Below are positions 31,626 to 40,330 of a stretch of DNA of 64,000 bases, in pieces. The position numbers and the translations under genes were made by a program. This DNA is from Streptomyces sp. XY006 (GTDB lineage: Bacteria > Actinomycetota > Actinomycetes > Streptomycetales > Streptomycetaceae), in NCBI RefSeq assembly GCF_002237655.1, contig NZ_NOKT01000002.1:310001-374000 (forward strand). Reading direction: 5' to 3'. The notes below the pieces were generated by a model. That model was not told where the DNA came from and did no database searches. It saw only the letters and a program-made list of their open reading frames with translations. Numbering within the stretch: position 1 is the stretch's first letter; each line of letters opens with the position of its first letter.

Positions 31626-33266
31626 ATGAGAGCCCAGGCACCACCCTCCTCCCTCACCCGGCCGGTCACCGTCGCCGCCGTCCTGCTCGGCATGTTCCTG
31701 TCCTGCCTCGCGCTCACCTCCCCGGCCCACGCCGCCCCCACCGGCTTCCGTGTCGAGAACGGCCGGCTCCTGGAGGCTTCCGGGAACGACTTCGTGATGC
31801 GCGGCGTCAACCACGCGCACACCTGGTACCCGGACCGGATCGGCTCCCTCGCCCACATCAAGGCCAAGGGCGCCAACACCGTCCGCGTGGTCCTCTCCAG
31901 CGGTGACCGCTGGACCCGCAACGACACCGCCGACGTGGCGAACGTGGTCGCACAGTGCAAGCGGAACCGGCTGATCTGTGTCCTGGAGGTGCACGACACC
32001 ACCGGCTACGGCGAACAGAGCGGAGCCGTCACGCTCTCCCGCGCCGCCGACTACTGGATCGGCGTGCGGAGCGCGCTGACCGGCCAGGAGGACCACGTCA
32101 TCGTCAACATCGGCAACGAGCCGTACGGCAACACCGGTTACTCGGCGTGGACGGCCGACACCAAGGCGGCGATCCGGAAGCTGCGCGACGCCGGGTTCGG
32201 CCACACGATCATGGTCGACGCGCCCAACTGGGGCCAGGACTGGGCGTTCACCATGCGCGACAACGCCGCCTCGGTCCTCGCCGCCGACCCGGACGCCAAC
32301 ACCGTCTTCTCGATCCACATGTACGGCGTCTTCGACACCGCCGACGGGATCACCGACTACCTGAACCGCTTCGTCGCCGCCAAACTCCCCGTCGTGGTGG
32401 GCGAGTTCGGCCACGACCACTCGGACGGCAACCCGGACGAGGACACGATCCTGGCCGTGGCCCAGCAGCTCCGCCTCGGCTACCTCGGCTGGTCCTGGAG
32501 CGGCAACGGCGGTGGCGTCGAGTACCTGGACCTGGTCACGGACTTCGACCCGGACCAGCTCACCGGCTGGGGCCGGCGCCTGTTCGACGGCGCGAACGGC
32601 ATCGCCGCCACCGCCGAGGAGGCCGCGATCTACTCCTCTGGCGGTGGCGACACCACTCCCCCGACGGCCCCCGGCACCCCGACCGCCTCGGGGGTGACGT
32701 CCTCCTCCGTGACCCTGGCGTGGGGCGCCGCCACCGACGCGTCGGGTGTCACCGGCTACGACGTGGTCCGGATCGGCGGCGGCACGGAGACGGTCGCGAC
32801 CAGCACGGCCGGCACCTCCGCGACCCTGACCGGCCTGGCCCCCTCGACCTCCCACACCTTCGCCGTCTACGCCCGTGACGCCGCCGGCAACCGCTCGCCC
32901 CGCTCGGGCACGGTGACGGTGACGACCTCGCCGGGCGGCACCTCGTCGGGGTGCGGGGTCGGCTACCGGGTGACGGGCAGCTGGCCCGGCGGCTTCCAGG
33001 GTGAGATCACCCTGCGCAACACCGGCACGCAGTCGGTCGACGGCTGGACGCTGCGCTGGACCTTCCCGGACGGCCAGCGGATCACCAGCCTCTGGGGCGG
33101 CACGGCGACGCAGAGCGGCTCCGAGGTCGCCGTCACGGCCGCTCCGTACACGGCGACCGTCCCCGCCGGCGGTACGGTCACCCTGGGCTTCACGGGCACC
33201 CGGGGCGCCTCGAACCCCAGCCCGGCGGCGTTCACCCTGAACGGCGCGGCCTGCTCCGTGAGCTGA
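31626..33266 (+). CDS. manA: Secreted endo-beta-1,4-mannanase, GH5-Fn3-CBM2
   Basis: 546-residue secreted enzyme that cleaves the mannan backbone. Residues 1-37 are a signal peptide ending PAHA-AP. The GH5 (subfamily 8-like) domain, about 38-336, has acid/base Glu165 in NIGNEPYGN and nucleophile Glu260 in VVGEFGHDH, and MRGVNHAHTWYP near its start; it closely resembles Streptomyces lividans ManA. A TTPPTAPGTP linker leads into a fibronectin type III domain (about 344-432) and a CBM2 cellulose-binding domain (about 439-546; Cys pair, several surface Trp). The ATG lacks an obvious ribosome site because the repeat runs up to it. Regulation by a CebR-like repressor is inferred from the upstream palindrome. 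Confidence 0.95.
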   Translation: MRAQAPPSSLTRPVTVAAVLLGMFLSCLALTSPAHAAPTGFRVENGRLLEASGNDFVMRGVNHAHTWYPDRIGSLAHIKAKGANTVRVVLSSGDRWTRNDTADVANVVAQCKRNRLICVLEVHDTTGYGEQSGAVTLSRAADYWIGVRSALTGQEDHVIVNIGNEPYGNTGYSAWTADTKAAIRKLRDAGFGHTIMVDAPNWGQDWAFTMRDNAASVLAADPDANTVFSIHMYGVFDTADGITDYLNRFVAAKLPVVVGEFGHDHSDGNPDEDTILAVAQQLRLGYLGWSWSGNGGGVEYLDLVTDFDPDQLTGWGRRLFDGANGIAATAEEAAIYSSGGGDTTPPTAPGTPTASGVTSSSVTLAWGAATDASGVTGYDVVRIGGGTETVATSTAGTSATLTGLAPSTSHTFAVYARDAAGNRSPRSGTVTVTTSPGGTSSGCGVGYRVTGSWPGGFQGEITLRNTGTQSVDGWTLRWTFPDGQRITSLWGGTATQSGSEVAVTAAPYTATVPAGGTVTLGFTGTRGASNPSPAAFTLNGAACSVS

Positions 33267-33279
33267 CCGCGCTCCGAGC

Positions 33280-33325
33280 GGCGGTGCCGCCGCGGCCCAG
33301 GTCGCCCGGGTCCGGCGGCACCGCC
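33280..33325 (+). terminator. Hairpin terminator after the mannanase
   Basis: Perfect 12-bp stem, GGCGGTGCCGCC at 33280-33291 and its complement at 33314-33325, placed 14 bases after the stop codon. Confidence 0.75.
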
Positions 33326-33484
33326 CCCACCGGTGTGAAGCGCGCCACACCCGCGGGGCCGGCGGTTTACGCCGTCGCGCACTGGTCAGGCGGCGGGGAT
33401 GTCACACCGGCATCCCCTGGCCGTCCCCCCGGCACCACGCGTATGCGCCCCTCCGGGACCCCCGCACGCCCCGCGGAGGCCCCG

Positions 33485-34603
33485 GTGAGCGAGGACACCC
33501 TGCGCCTGCGCGTCCGCGCGGTCCCGGCCGGCGGAACCGCACGCGAGGAAGGGCCCGCGGCACGGCCGGACGGGCAGCGGGACGCGTTCTTCGACAACGC
33601 CAAGTACCTGGCCATCGTGCTGGTGGCCGTGGGGCACGCCTGGGAGCCGCTGCGCGACGGCAGCCGGACGGTCAGCGCCCTCTACCTGTTCGTGTACGCC
33701 TTCCACATGCCGGCGTTCATCGTCGTCTCCGGCTACTTCTCGCGCTCCTTCGACGCGGCCCCGGGACGCCTCAGGCGGCTGGTCACCGGCCTCGCGGTGC
33801 CGTACGTCGTGTTCGAGACGGCGTACACCCTGTTCACGCGGTGGACCGACCAGGAGCCGGACCGGCCGGTCAGCCTGCTGGATCCCCTGTATCTGACCTG
33901 GTTCCTGGCGGCGCTGTTCATCTGGCGGCTGACCACGCCGCTGTGGCAGCGGGTGCGGTGGCCGCTGCCGCTCGCGCTGGCCGTCGCGATGCTCGCGACT
34001 CTCTCGCCGTCGATCGGCGACGACCTCGATCTGCAGCGCACCCTGCAGTTCCTGCCGTACTTCGTCCTCGGCCTGCTGCTGAAGCCCGAGCACTTCCAGT
34101 GGGTTCGCCGCCGCAGGGTGCGGATCCTCGCCGTGCCGGTGTTCGTCTGCGCGGCCGCCGTGGCGTACTGGGCGGTCCCACGGATGAGCGGCGCCTGGTT
34201 CTACCACCGGGACAGCGCGGCGGAACTGGCCGCGCCCGCCTGGTACGGGCCGGTCATGACCCTGGTGACCTTCGGCTGCTCACTGGTGCTGGTGGCCTGC
34301 TTCCTGGCGTGGGTGCCGGGGCGCCGCGCGTGGTTCACCGCGCTGGGCGCGGGCACGCTGTACGGCTATCTGCTGCATGGCTTCGTGGCCCAGGGATCGA
34401 AGTTCTGGGGCTGGTACGACCCGGCGTGGGTGCACCGGCCGCTGGGCGCGGTCGTCGTGACGGCCGCCGCCGCGGTCCTCGTGACGGCGCTGTGCACCCG
34501 GCCGGTGCCGCGCCTGTTCCGCTGGGTGGTGGAGCCCCGGATGACGTGGGCGTTCCGCCCGGAGGCGCGCGGGCGCGGGACGGGCGGCGTCACAGCCGGA
34601 TGA
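33485..34603 (+). CDS. Acyltransferase family 3 membrane protein
   Basis: 372-residue integral membrane acyltransferase of the OafA/fucose-4-O-acetylase type, with about ten hydrophobic helices. The N-terminal motif FFDNAKYLAIVLVAVGHAWEPL holds the conserved catalytic-region His, and FHMPAFIVVSGYFSRS follows as usual. Such enzymes O-acetylate sugars in cell-surface glycans or natural products; the acceptor is unknown here. I chose GTG 33485, which has GGAGG upstream, over an in-frame ATG at 33443 with no ribosome site. Its end overlaps the convergent PP2C gene by 14 bases. Confidence 0.88.
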   Translation: MSEDTLRLRVRAVPAGGTAREEGPAARPDGQRDAFFDNAKYLAIVLVAVGHAWEPLRDGSRTVSALYLFVYAFHMPAFIVVSGYFSRSFDAAPGRLRRLVTGLAVPYVVFETAYTLFTRWTDQEPDRPVSLLDPLYLTWFLAALFIWRLTTPLWQRVRWPLPLALAVAMLATLSPSIGDDLDLQRTLQFLPYFVLGLLLKPEHFQWVRRRRVRILAVPVFVCAAAVAYWAVPRMSGAWFYHRDSAAELAAPAWYGPVMTLVTFGCSLVLVACFLAWVPGRRAWFTALGAGTLYGYLLHGFVAQGSKFWGWYDPAWVHRPLGAVVVTAAAAVLVTALCTRPVPRLFRWVVEPRMTWAFRPEARGRGTGGVTAG

Positions 34604-35828
34604 CCACGAGGGCGATGTCGTCGGGTGCTCCGCCGGCGACGCCGAGGTGGGCGAGCACGGCGTCCGCCAGCAGGCCGGGAGCCAGGTCGACGTTGTGGGC
34701 GAGCGCCGTGGCCAGGCGGTCCAGGCCGGTGTCGATGTCCTCGCCGCGGCGCTCGACAAGCCCGTCGGTGTAGAGCACCAGGGTGTCGCCCGGCGTGTAG
34801 GGCAGGCCGGCCTGCGGTCGGGGGACGTGGTACGGGCGGGCGCCGAGCGGCGGGTCGGTGGCCTGGTCCAGCAGCTCGCGGGTCCCGTCGGGGTGGAGCA
34901 GGACCGGCGGCACGTGTCCCGCGTTGCTGTAGACGATCAGCCGGCTGCGGGTGTCGACGAGCACCTTGACCGCGGTGGCCGCCATCGCCCCGTCGACGGA
35001 GCGGGCGTACAGGCCGAGCACCTCCAGGGCCTGGGCGGGACTCGGGATGGCCCGGATGGCCGCGCTCAGCGCGCTGCGGAGCATCCCCATCACGGCCGCG
35101 GCCTCCAGACCGTGGCCTACGACGTCACCGACCGCGGCGGCATAGCGGTCGGGGGGCAGGTCGACCACGTCGTACCAGTCGCCGCAGACGTTGAGCGACC
35201 GGGTCGCGGGCAGGTAGCGCACGGCGATGTTGTCGTCGTGCCGGGTCAGGTCGTGGTCCTGGAGCATCGCCTCCTGGAGGGCGACGGCGACCTGGCGTTC
35301 CCGTTCGTGGGCCTCGCGGAGTACCTCGTTGAGCCGGTGCAGCTCACGGGCCCGTACGTAGAGCTCGGCCGCCATGCCCTTCTCCCGTTCGGAGAACTCC
35401 TCCGTGAGCCGGCGCACCCGGCTGGAGTGGACGAACGCGGTGACGTCCTCGGACCGCTGGACGATCCACGCGACCTTGCCGTCGGCGGCGGGGATCGGGG
35501 TGTGGGTGTTGGACCACCAGCGCTCCTCGAAGCCGCCGGGCCGTCCGGGGGCGGAGATGTCGTACCGCTGCAGGACCAGGATGTCCGGGGCTCCGGTGGC
35601 GAGCACCCGGCGCAGGGACTCCTCCAGGTTCCGTTCCGCGTCGCCGTCGGTGCCCGGGTTGGCCGGCAGCGCGTCGAAGAAGTACTTGCCCACCAGATGC
35701 GGTCTGGAGCGGTTGGTGGCCTCCAGGTAGGCGTGGTTGGCATAGCGGATCACCAGGTCCGTGTCCAGCACCAGGTACGGGCTCGGGGTGGCGTCGAAGA
35801 ACGCCGTGAAGTCGATGTCCGCTGCCAT
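34590..35828 (-). CDS. PAS domain - PP2C (RsbU/SpoIIE-type) phosphatase
   Basis: 412-residue regulatory Ser/Thr phosphatase. An N-terminal PAS domain (about 5-125; PSPYLVLDTDLVIRYANHAY) senses an unknown signal, a coiled-coil linker (about 135-185) follows, and a PP2C/SpoIIE domain fills the rest. Metal-binding aspartates are in NVCGDWYDVV, AVGDVVGHG and LYTDGLVE, with the end GGAPDDIALVVIRL. In Streptomyces such proteins dephosphorylate anti-anti-sigma factors or similar partners. No anti-sigma kinase, STAS protein or sigma factor gene is next to it, so its target is unknown. Confidence 0.92.
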   Translation of the reverse strand: MAADIDFTAFFDATPSPYLVLDTDLVIRYANHAYLEATNRSRPHLVGKYFFDALPANPGTDGDAERNLEESLRRVLATGAPDILVLQRYDISAPGRPGGFEERWWSNTHTPIPAADGKVAWIVQRSEDVTAFVHSSRVRRLTEEFSEREKGMAAELYVRARELHRLNEVLREAHERERQVAVALQEAMLQDHDLTRHDDNIAVRYLPATRSLNVCGDWYDVVDLPPDRYAAAVGDVVGHGLEAAAVMGMLRSALSAAIRAIPSPAQALEVLGLYARSVDGAMAATAVKVLVDTRSRLIVYSNAGHVPPVLLHPDGTRELLDQATDPPLGARPYHVPRPQAGLPYTPGDTLVLYTDGLVERRGEDIDTGLDRLATALAHNVDLAPGLLADAVLAHLGVAGGAPDDIALVVIRL

Positions 35829-35965
35829 GGAGGGCGCTCTCTGGGGTCCGCGAGCGCGACGCCCGCTCCCACCAATCTACGAGCCTCCCGCCGCTGAGCC
35901 CACCCCTCACCCGCCCCTCGGGACCGGCTCCTCCGGTCCGGCCACCGGGCGGGCCGGCTCGATTG

Positions 35966-36256
35966 CCCCGGCGCGAACCGGATCAGCAGCGCGCCGGGCG
36001 TGCGCGGCACGTCCACCGTGAGCGCGCCGCCGTCTCGGGACGGCTCGGCACGGGGCGGGTGCAGGACGTCTGCCCGGACCGCCCTGCCCGCCAGATGCCG
36101 GACCGGCAGGCGCAGCCGGGACGGTCCGCCGCGCCGCCACACCGACAGGTACGCCGCCCGGTCGCCGGGTCCGCGCATGCCGAGGGCCGGCCATGCGTCC
36201 GTCCAGCCGGGCAGGCCGAGCGGCAGAGGGTCCAGGCCGCGATGGGCGCGTAGCGC
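35966..36256 (-). pseudogene. Remnant of a glycoside hydrolase C-terminus, alpha-galactosidase-like
   Basis: In the minus-strand frame through 36178 there are about 97 codons that read like the end of an actinobacterial alpha-galactosidase (GH36/GH27 style): GLDPLPLGLPGWTDAWPALG, then YLSVWRRGGPSRLRLPVRHL, then a beta-strand ending in LLIRFAPG. Neither a catalytic domain nor a proper start is found upstream, and the frame does not stop after the last homologous strand, so it is not an intact gene. It lies in the 672-base gap between the PP2C phosphatase and spo0M. Recognition rests on my memory of the family's C-terminal pattern. Confidence 0.5.
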
Positions 36257-36426
36257 GGCGGGACTTGCTGGTCGCCGGTGGACTGCAGCTGGGCGACCGA
36301 TGTGGTGAAGGGAGCCGACCGGGTGCGGTTCGGCAACGCGAGCGCCTGGGCGCCGGACCTCGACCGGCTCGAACCGGGCCGCGTCGTGGGCTGGTCCCCG
36401 CGTCGCGGGGGCACGGGGAGGGTTAG

Positions 36427-36448
36427 ACTTCTACAGGCCTGTAGAAGT
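36427..36448. promoter_or_regulatory. Perfect 22-bp palindrome, predicted BlaI operator, before spo0M
   Basis: Two exact 11-base arms, ACTTCTACAGG and its complement, meet at 36437/36438. The TACA...TGTA core is that of BlaI/MecI repressor sites. A possible -10, TAGACT, overlaps its left edge at 36424-36429, so a bound repressor would cover the transcription start of spo0M. A similar site lies next to the blaI gene at 38923. Confidence 0.75.
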
Positions 36449-36500
36449 CAGGCAGGTTCTCTTCGTGACAGCTCTCCCCTGTGAAGGAGTGGACGCCACC

Positions 36501-37490
36501 ATGGTGTTCAAACGACTGCTCGGCGCGCTCGGTGTGGGCGGCCCCACGGTCGACACGGTTCTCGACCCGGCACCCGTCCGCCCCGGCGGCACACTCACCG
36601 GCCGGGTCCTGCTCAAGGGCGGCACCGCCGGCTTCGAGATCGAGCACATCACCCTGGAGCTGGTGGCCCGCGTCGAGGCGGAGCACGAGGGCGGGGAGAG
36701 CGAGGGCGTCGTCGCCTTCGACCGCTTCACCGTCGGCGGCGGCTTCCGGCTGGCCGAGGGCGAGGAGCGCGAGGTGCCGTTCGGCGTGACGGTGCCGTGG
36801 GAGACGCCGGTCACCGAACTGCACGGCCAGCACCTGGGCGTCGTCCTGGGCGTGCGCACCGAGCTGTCGGTGGCGGGCGCGAAGGACAAGGGCGACCTGG
36901 ACCCGCTGAACGTCGCCCCGCTGCCCGCGCAGGAGGCGGTCCTGGAAGCCCTCGGCGGGCTCGGGTTCGGCTTCCGCTCGGCCGACCTGGAGTACGGCCG
37001 CATCGGCGGCACGGGCCAGCGGCTGCCCTTCTACCAGGAGATCGAACTCGTCCCGTCGCCCCGGTACGCCGACCAGGTCGACGAGATCGAGCTGACCTTC
37101 CTGGCCGATCCCGCCGGCATGGAGGTGGTGCTGGAGGCGGACAAGCGCGGCGGCCTCCTGTCCCCCGGCCACGACGCGCTGACCCGCTTCACCGTCTCCC
37201 ACGACCAGGTCGGGCACCAGGACTGGCCCGCGCTCGTGGACGGCTGGATCCGGCAGCTGGTCGAACAGCGGGCGCCGTACGGCTCCCCCACCGCGTTCGG
37301 CCCGGGCGGCCACGGCCACGGCTTCGAGGAGCACCACCACGGCCGCCGCTCGGGCCCGGGCATGGGCACCGCCGTCGCCGCGGGCGCGGCCGGCCTCGCG
37401 GTCGGGGTCGCCGGCGGCATGGTGGCGGGCGAAGTCGTGGACGAGATCGGGGACTTCTTCGAGGGCGAGGAGGAGGAAGAGGAGGGCTGA
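36501..37490 (+). CDS. spo0M: Sporulation-control protein Spo0M family
   Basis: 329-residue Spo0M-type protein with an arrestin-like beta-sandwich in the first 240 residues (MVFKRLLGALGVGGPTVDTV, VRPGGTLTGRVLLKGG, PFGVTVPWETPVTELHG, GTGQRLPFYQEIE). Spo0M proteins influence sporulation and cytoskeletal behaviour, mechanism unknown. The C-terminal part is streptomycete style: a His/Gly stretch (GGHGHGFEEHHHGRR), a hydrophobic glycine-rich segment (AVAAGAAGLAVGVAGGMVAG) that could insert in a membrane, and an acidic tail ending EEEEEEG. ATG 36501 is placed properly behind GAAGGAG. The upstream palindrome suggests control by the nearby BlaI repressor. Confidence 0.9.
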   Translation: MVFKRLLGALGVGGPTVDTVLDPAPVRPGGTLTGRVLLKGGTAGFEIEHITLELVARVEAEHEGGESEGVVAFDRFTVGGGFRLAEGEEREVPFGVTVPWETPVTELHGQHLGVVLGVRTELSVAGAKDKGDLDPLNVAPLPAQEAVLEALGGLGFGFRSADLEYGRIGGTGQRLPFYQEIELVPSPRYADQVDEIELTFLADPAGMEVVLEADKRGGLLSPGHDALTRFTVSHDQVGHQDWPALVDGWIRQLVEQRAPYGSPTAFGPGGHGHGFEEHHHGRRSGPGMGTAVAAGAAGLAVGVAGGMVAGEVVDEIGDFFEGEEEEEEG

Positions 37491-37504
37491 TCCCCGGGGC
37501 ACGC

Positions 37505-38452
37505 TCAGAGCGGGGTCGCCGCGTGCAGGATGAACACCATCGTCACCGCCGAGTTCGCGGACGACATGGCGGACACCGCCGTCCCGGCCGCCGCGCCCCA
37601 CGCCGCCAGCCCGACCGAGGTGAAGGCCGGGGGCCAGTTGCGCGCCGCCGGTGCCGGGCCGAGCAGCGCGGCGACCCGGCGCGGCACCGGGCCGGGCGCG
37701 GCGAGCCCCGCGAGCGTGGGTGCCGGGGTGCCCCGGGAGAGGAGCGCGGCGGTGCCGATGGCGCGGGCCACCGTGCGGCGGCTGCCGATCACCCGGGCCG
37801 CCTCCTCGTCGGCCCACCGCTCCGCCGTGTACGCCACGGCGGTGCCCAGCGGCCGCAGAAAGGGGTTGGCCCGGGCGGCGAGCCGCACGGCGAGCAGGAA
37901 GCGGTCGTGCCGGCCGGCCAGATGGGCCCGCTCGTGGGCGAACAGGGCCCGGCGCTCGCCCGGCGCCAGCCGGTCCAGCAGGGCCGTGGTCACCACGACG
38001 CGACCGGCCCGCGCCCCGCGGGCCCGGCGGCCGGGCAGCGCGTACGCATAAGGGGCGGCGTCGGGCAGGACGGCCACCTCCGTGTCCGGCAGCCCGGCCA
38101 GCGCGCGGTGGGCCCGGCGGCGCACCCGGGCGTGCCGCCCCAGCGTCCGGGCGCAGGCCACCAGGACGGCGCACAGCGCGGGAATGGCGGCCCTGCCGAC
38201 GATCTCGTCGTACGGCACCGCCGCCCGCACCTCGGGGTCGGACCAGCCGTCGGGCAGCGGGTTGCCGGGCAGCTGGGCGGTGCCCACCACCATCACCAGA
38301 CCGAGGCACACCGTGCTGCACAGGGCGAGCACCACGGCGAGCGCGGTCAGCAGCCGGGTCGCGGTGCGCGGATGCAGATGCTGTTCGGCGAGGCGCGCGA
38401 CCGGCCAGGCCGTGAGCGGCAGGACCAGCGGCAGAAAGACGAAGACCCCCAT
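37505..38452 (-). CDS. M56-family membrane metallopeptidase (BlaR1-like)
   Basis: 315-residue membrane zinc protease of family M56. The motif HERAH (His173, Glu174, His177) in FAHERAHLAGRHD is the zinc and catalytic site, with the downstream AERWADEEAARV glutamate as third ligand. Hydrophobic helices lie near residues 4-20, 32-56, 85-102 and at the C-terminus. It lacks the large extracellular penicillin-binding sensor of true BlaR1. It follows the blaI gene by 6 bases, so the pair looks like a repressor and the protease that inactivates it on signal. The signal itself is not evident. Confidence 0.92.
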   Translation of the reverse strand: MGVFVFLPLVLPLTAWPVARLAEQHLHPRTATRLLTALAVVLALCSTVCLGLVMVVGTAQLPGNPLPDGWSDPEVRAAVPYDEIVGRAAIPALCAVLVACARTLGRHARVRRRAHRALAGLPDTEVAVLPDAAPYAYALPGRRARGARAGRVVVTTALLDRLAPGERRALFAHERAHLAGRHDRFLLAVRLAARANPFLRPLGTAVAYTAERWADEEAARVIGSRRTVARAIGTAALLSRGTPAPTLAGLAAPGPVPRRVAALLGPAPAARNWPPAFTSVGLAAWGAAAGTAVSAMSSANSAVTMVFILHAATPL

Positions 38453-38458
38453 GAGGCT

Positions 38459-38845
38459 TCAGTCTTCCCCCTCGCCGTGGGCCTGCTCCAGCAGCTCGCG
38501 CAGCAGCCGCTCGTCGTCCGGTCCGAGGCCGGTGAGGAAGCTGGCCAGCACGGCCTCGCGGTCGCTCTCGGCGTCCAGGACCTTGCGCATCTTCCGCGCG
38601 GCCAGACCCGCCTGGTCGGCGGCGGGCGTCCAGACGAAGGACCGGCCCGCCCGCTCCCGGGTGACCGCGCCCTTGCCGAGCAGCCGGGTCAGGATGGTGA
38701 TCACCGTCGTGTACGCGAGGTCGCCGCCGAGGCGTTCCTGCACCCAGCCGGCCGTCGCCGGACTGTCCGCCTCCCGCAGCGCCGACAGCACCAGCGCCTC
38801 CAGCTCGCCCTGCCCCCGCCGGGGACGCTGCCGGGGATCCGTCAC
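38459..38845 (-). CDS. BlaI/MecI-family transcriptional repressor
   Basis: 128-residue winged-helix repressor. The N-terminal DNA-binding domain has the family pattern GELEALVLSALREADSPATA, YTTVITILTRLLGKGAVTRE and the wing RAGRSFVWTPA, and the C-terminal helices give dimerisation and the protease-sensitive region. GTG 38845 has a GGGAGG site upstream. It is cotranscribed with the M56 peptidase gene. Predicted operators with TACA-TGTA half-sites lie about 80 bases upstream of its own start, between it and terD, and in front of spo0M. Confidence 0.93.
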   Translation of the reverse strand: MTDPRQRPRRGQGELEALVLSALREADSPATAGWVQERLGGDLAYTTVITILTRLLGKGAVTRERAGRSFVWTPAADQAGLAARKMRKVLDAESDREAVLASFLTGLGPDDERLLRELLEQAHGEGED

Positions 38846-38922
38846 CGCCCTGCCTCCCTTCCGCCGCCCTGCGTTGCCCGTGCCGACATCGTATAGATCC
38901 ACGGGACCGGCCCTGCCATCTT

Positions 38923-38936
38923 CTACAGTGCTGTAG
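38923..38936. promoter_or_regulatory. Predicted BlaI operator between blaI and terD
   Basis: CTACAGTGCTGTAG has exact 6-base arms CTACAG/CTGTAG around a TG centre and shares the core of the palindrome before spo0M. It lies in the divergent gap between the repressor gene and terD and could control both. Confidence 0.75.
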
Positions 38937-39007
38937 ATTTCAGAGTGCACAGCGCTCGGTGTCCACCACCCGGTGCACACCGCCGACACGCCAACAAGGA
39001 GTATCCC

Positions 39008-39583
39008 GTGGGAGTTTCCCTGTCCAAGGGCGGCAACGTCTCGCTCAGCAAGGAGGCGCCCGGCCTCACCGCCGTCCTGGTCGGCCTGGGCTGGGACGTG
39101 CGCACGACCACCGGAACCGACTACGACCTCGACGCCTCCGCACTGCTCCTGGACGCCTCCGGCAAGGTCCCCTCGGACCAGCACTTCGTCTTCTACAACA
39201 ACCTCAGGAGCCCGGACGGCTCGGTCGAGCACACCGGCGACAACCTCACCGGCGAGGGCGAGGGCGACGACGAGAGCGTCAAGGTGGACCTCGCCGCCGT
39301 ACCGGCCGGCATCGACCGGATCGTGTTCCCGGTGTCCATCCACGACGCCGAGAACCGCGGACACAGCTTCGGGCAGGTCCGCAACGCCTTCATCCGGGTG
39401 GTCAACCAGGCGGGCGGTCAGGAGATCGCCCGCTACGACCTGTCCGAGGACGCCTCCACCGAGACCGCCATGGTCTTCGGCGAGCTCTACCGGCACGGCG
39501 CCGAGTGGAAGTTCCGCGCCGTCGGCCAGGGCTACGCCTCCGGGCTGGCCGGGATCGCCGCCGACTTCGGCGTCGGTGTCTGA
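39008..39583 (+). CDS. terD: TerD-family stress protein
   Basis: 191-residue TerD/CABP1-type protein; such proteins bind Ca and are tied to tellurite, phage and general stress resistance. The start is the GTG at 39008 behind AAGGAG, giving the typical [20 protein letters not shown]. Further family blocks are [41 protein letters not shown] (with the acidic Ca-binding loop GEGEGDDE) and [20 protein letters not shown]. Length is standard. It is divergent from blaI with a predicted BlaI site between them, and a second gene of unknown function follows. Confidence 0.95.
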   Translation: MGVSLSKGGNVSLSKEAPGLTAVLVGLGWDVRTTTGTDYDLDASALLLDASGKVPSDQHFVFYNNLRSPDGSVEHTGDNLTGEGEGDDESVKVDLAAVPAGIDRIVFPVSIHDAENRGHSFGQVRNAFIRVVNQAGGQEIARYDLSEDASTETAMVFGELYRHGAEWKFRAVGQGYASGLAGIAADFGVGV

Positions 39584-39667
39584 TCCCGGAGGCCGCCGCC
39601 ACACCCCGGCGCGTTCCGGGGCCCGGGCACCCCGCGTGCCCCGCCCGACGACGGACCAGGAGACCCT

Positions 39668-40330
39668 GTGACCCACCCGCCCCGCCTCCGTCCGGAGGAC
39701 CGCGCGGACTTCGCAGCGGCGGTGGACCTGGCGCTCGGCACCGCGGACATCCGCGACGCCCTGGCGGCGGATCCGGACGGCCACAGCGCCGCGCACCTGC
39801 GTGCCGACGCCCTCGCCCGGGCCGACACCCTCGCGGCGGCCGCCGCCGAGCCGTACCGCGTCTATCTCTCCCTGCGCGGGGCGGCCCGGCGGGAGACGCC
39901 GCCGGGCGGCGGAGGCGGTCTGCTGCCCGCCCTCGCGGTGCTGACCCCGCTCGTGTCGGGCACCTCCGCGGCGGCGCTGCTCCTGGTCGGCGGTGTCCTG
40001 CGGGCGGCCCGTACGCCCGGCCCGCTGCCCGGCTCCCTCGCCGCGGCCGGCTGGACCCTGGCGCTCGTTGCGGCGCTGTCCGGGCTCGTCGCCCTGGCCG
40101 CCCTGCTGCGCACGGCCCTGCGCCGTGACGTGGTCCCCCCGGCCCCGGACCAGGTGGAGCACGCCCGCCGGGTCTGGCGCCGGGCGCTGGTCGACGACGG
40201 CGTGCTGCCGCACCTGCGCCACCTGCTCGCCTCGTCTGCCGAGGCGGCGATCACACCGCGCTTCCCGGCCGATACGCTCACGCCGTGCCCGGCCCGGGCG
40301 AGAAAGGACACGACACCATGTTCGGACTGA
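39668..40330 (+). CDS. Conserved membrane protein of unknown function
   Basis: 220-residue protein starting with GTG 39668 behind CAGGAG. The N-terminal third is soluble and helical (DFAAAVDLALGTADIRDALA). Two hydrophobic segments, GLLPALAVLTPLVSGTSAAALLLVGGVL and GWTLALVAALSGLVALAALL, lie near residues 84-111 and 126-147, and a charged helical region follows. I recognise no catalytic motif. Its last 13 bases overlap tatA, so translation of tatA may be coupled to it. Confidence 0.75.
   Translation: MTHPPRLRPEDRADFAAAVDLALGTADIRDALAADPDGHSAAHLRADALARADTLAAAAAEPYRVYLSLRGAARRETPPGGGGGLLPALAVLTPLVSGTSAAALLLVGGVLRAARTPGPLPGSLAAAGWTLALVAALSGLVALAALLRTALRRDVVPPAPDQVEHARRVWRRALVDDGVLPHLRHLLASSAEAAITPRFPADTLTPCPARARKDTTPCSD

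Noticed and set aside
31302..33350. Long minus-strand open frame opposite the mannanase
   Set aside because: Gly/Asp/Val repeats with no domain; antisense shadow of the GH5 gene.
37505..38845. Beta-lactam resistance operon
   Set aside because: BlaI and M56 genes are present, but there is no beta-lactamase or penicillin-binding sensor domain; the nearby operators point to spo0M and terD.
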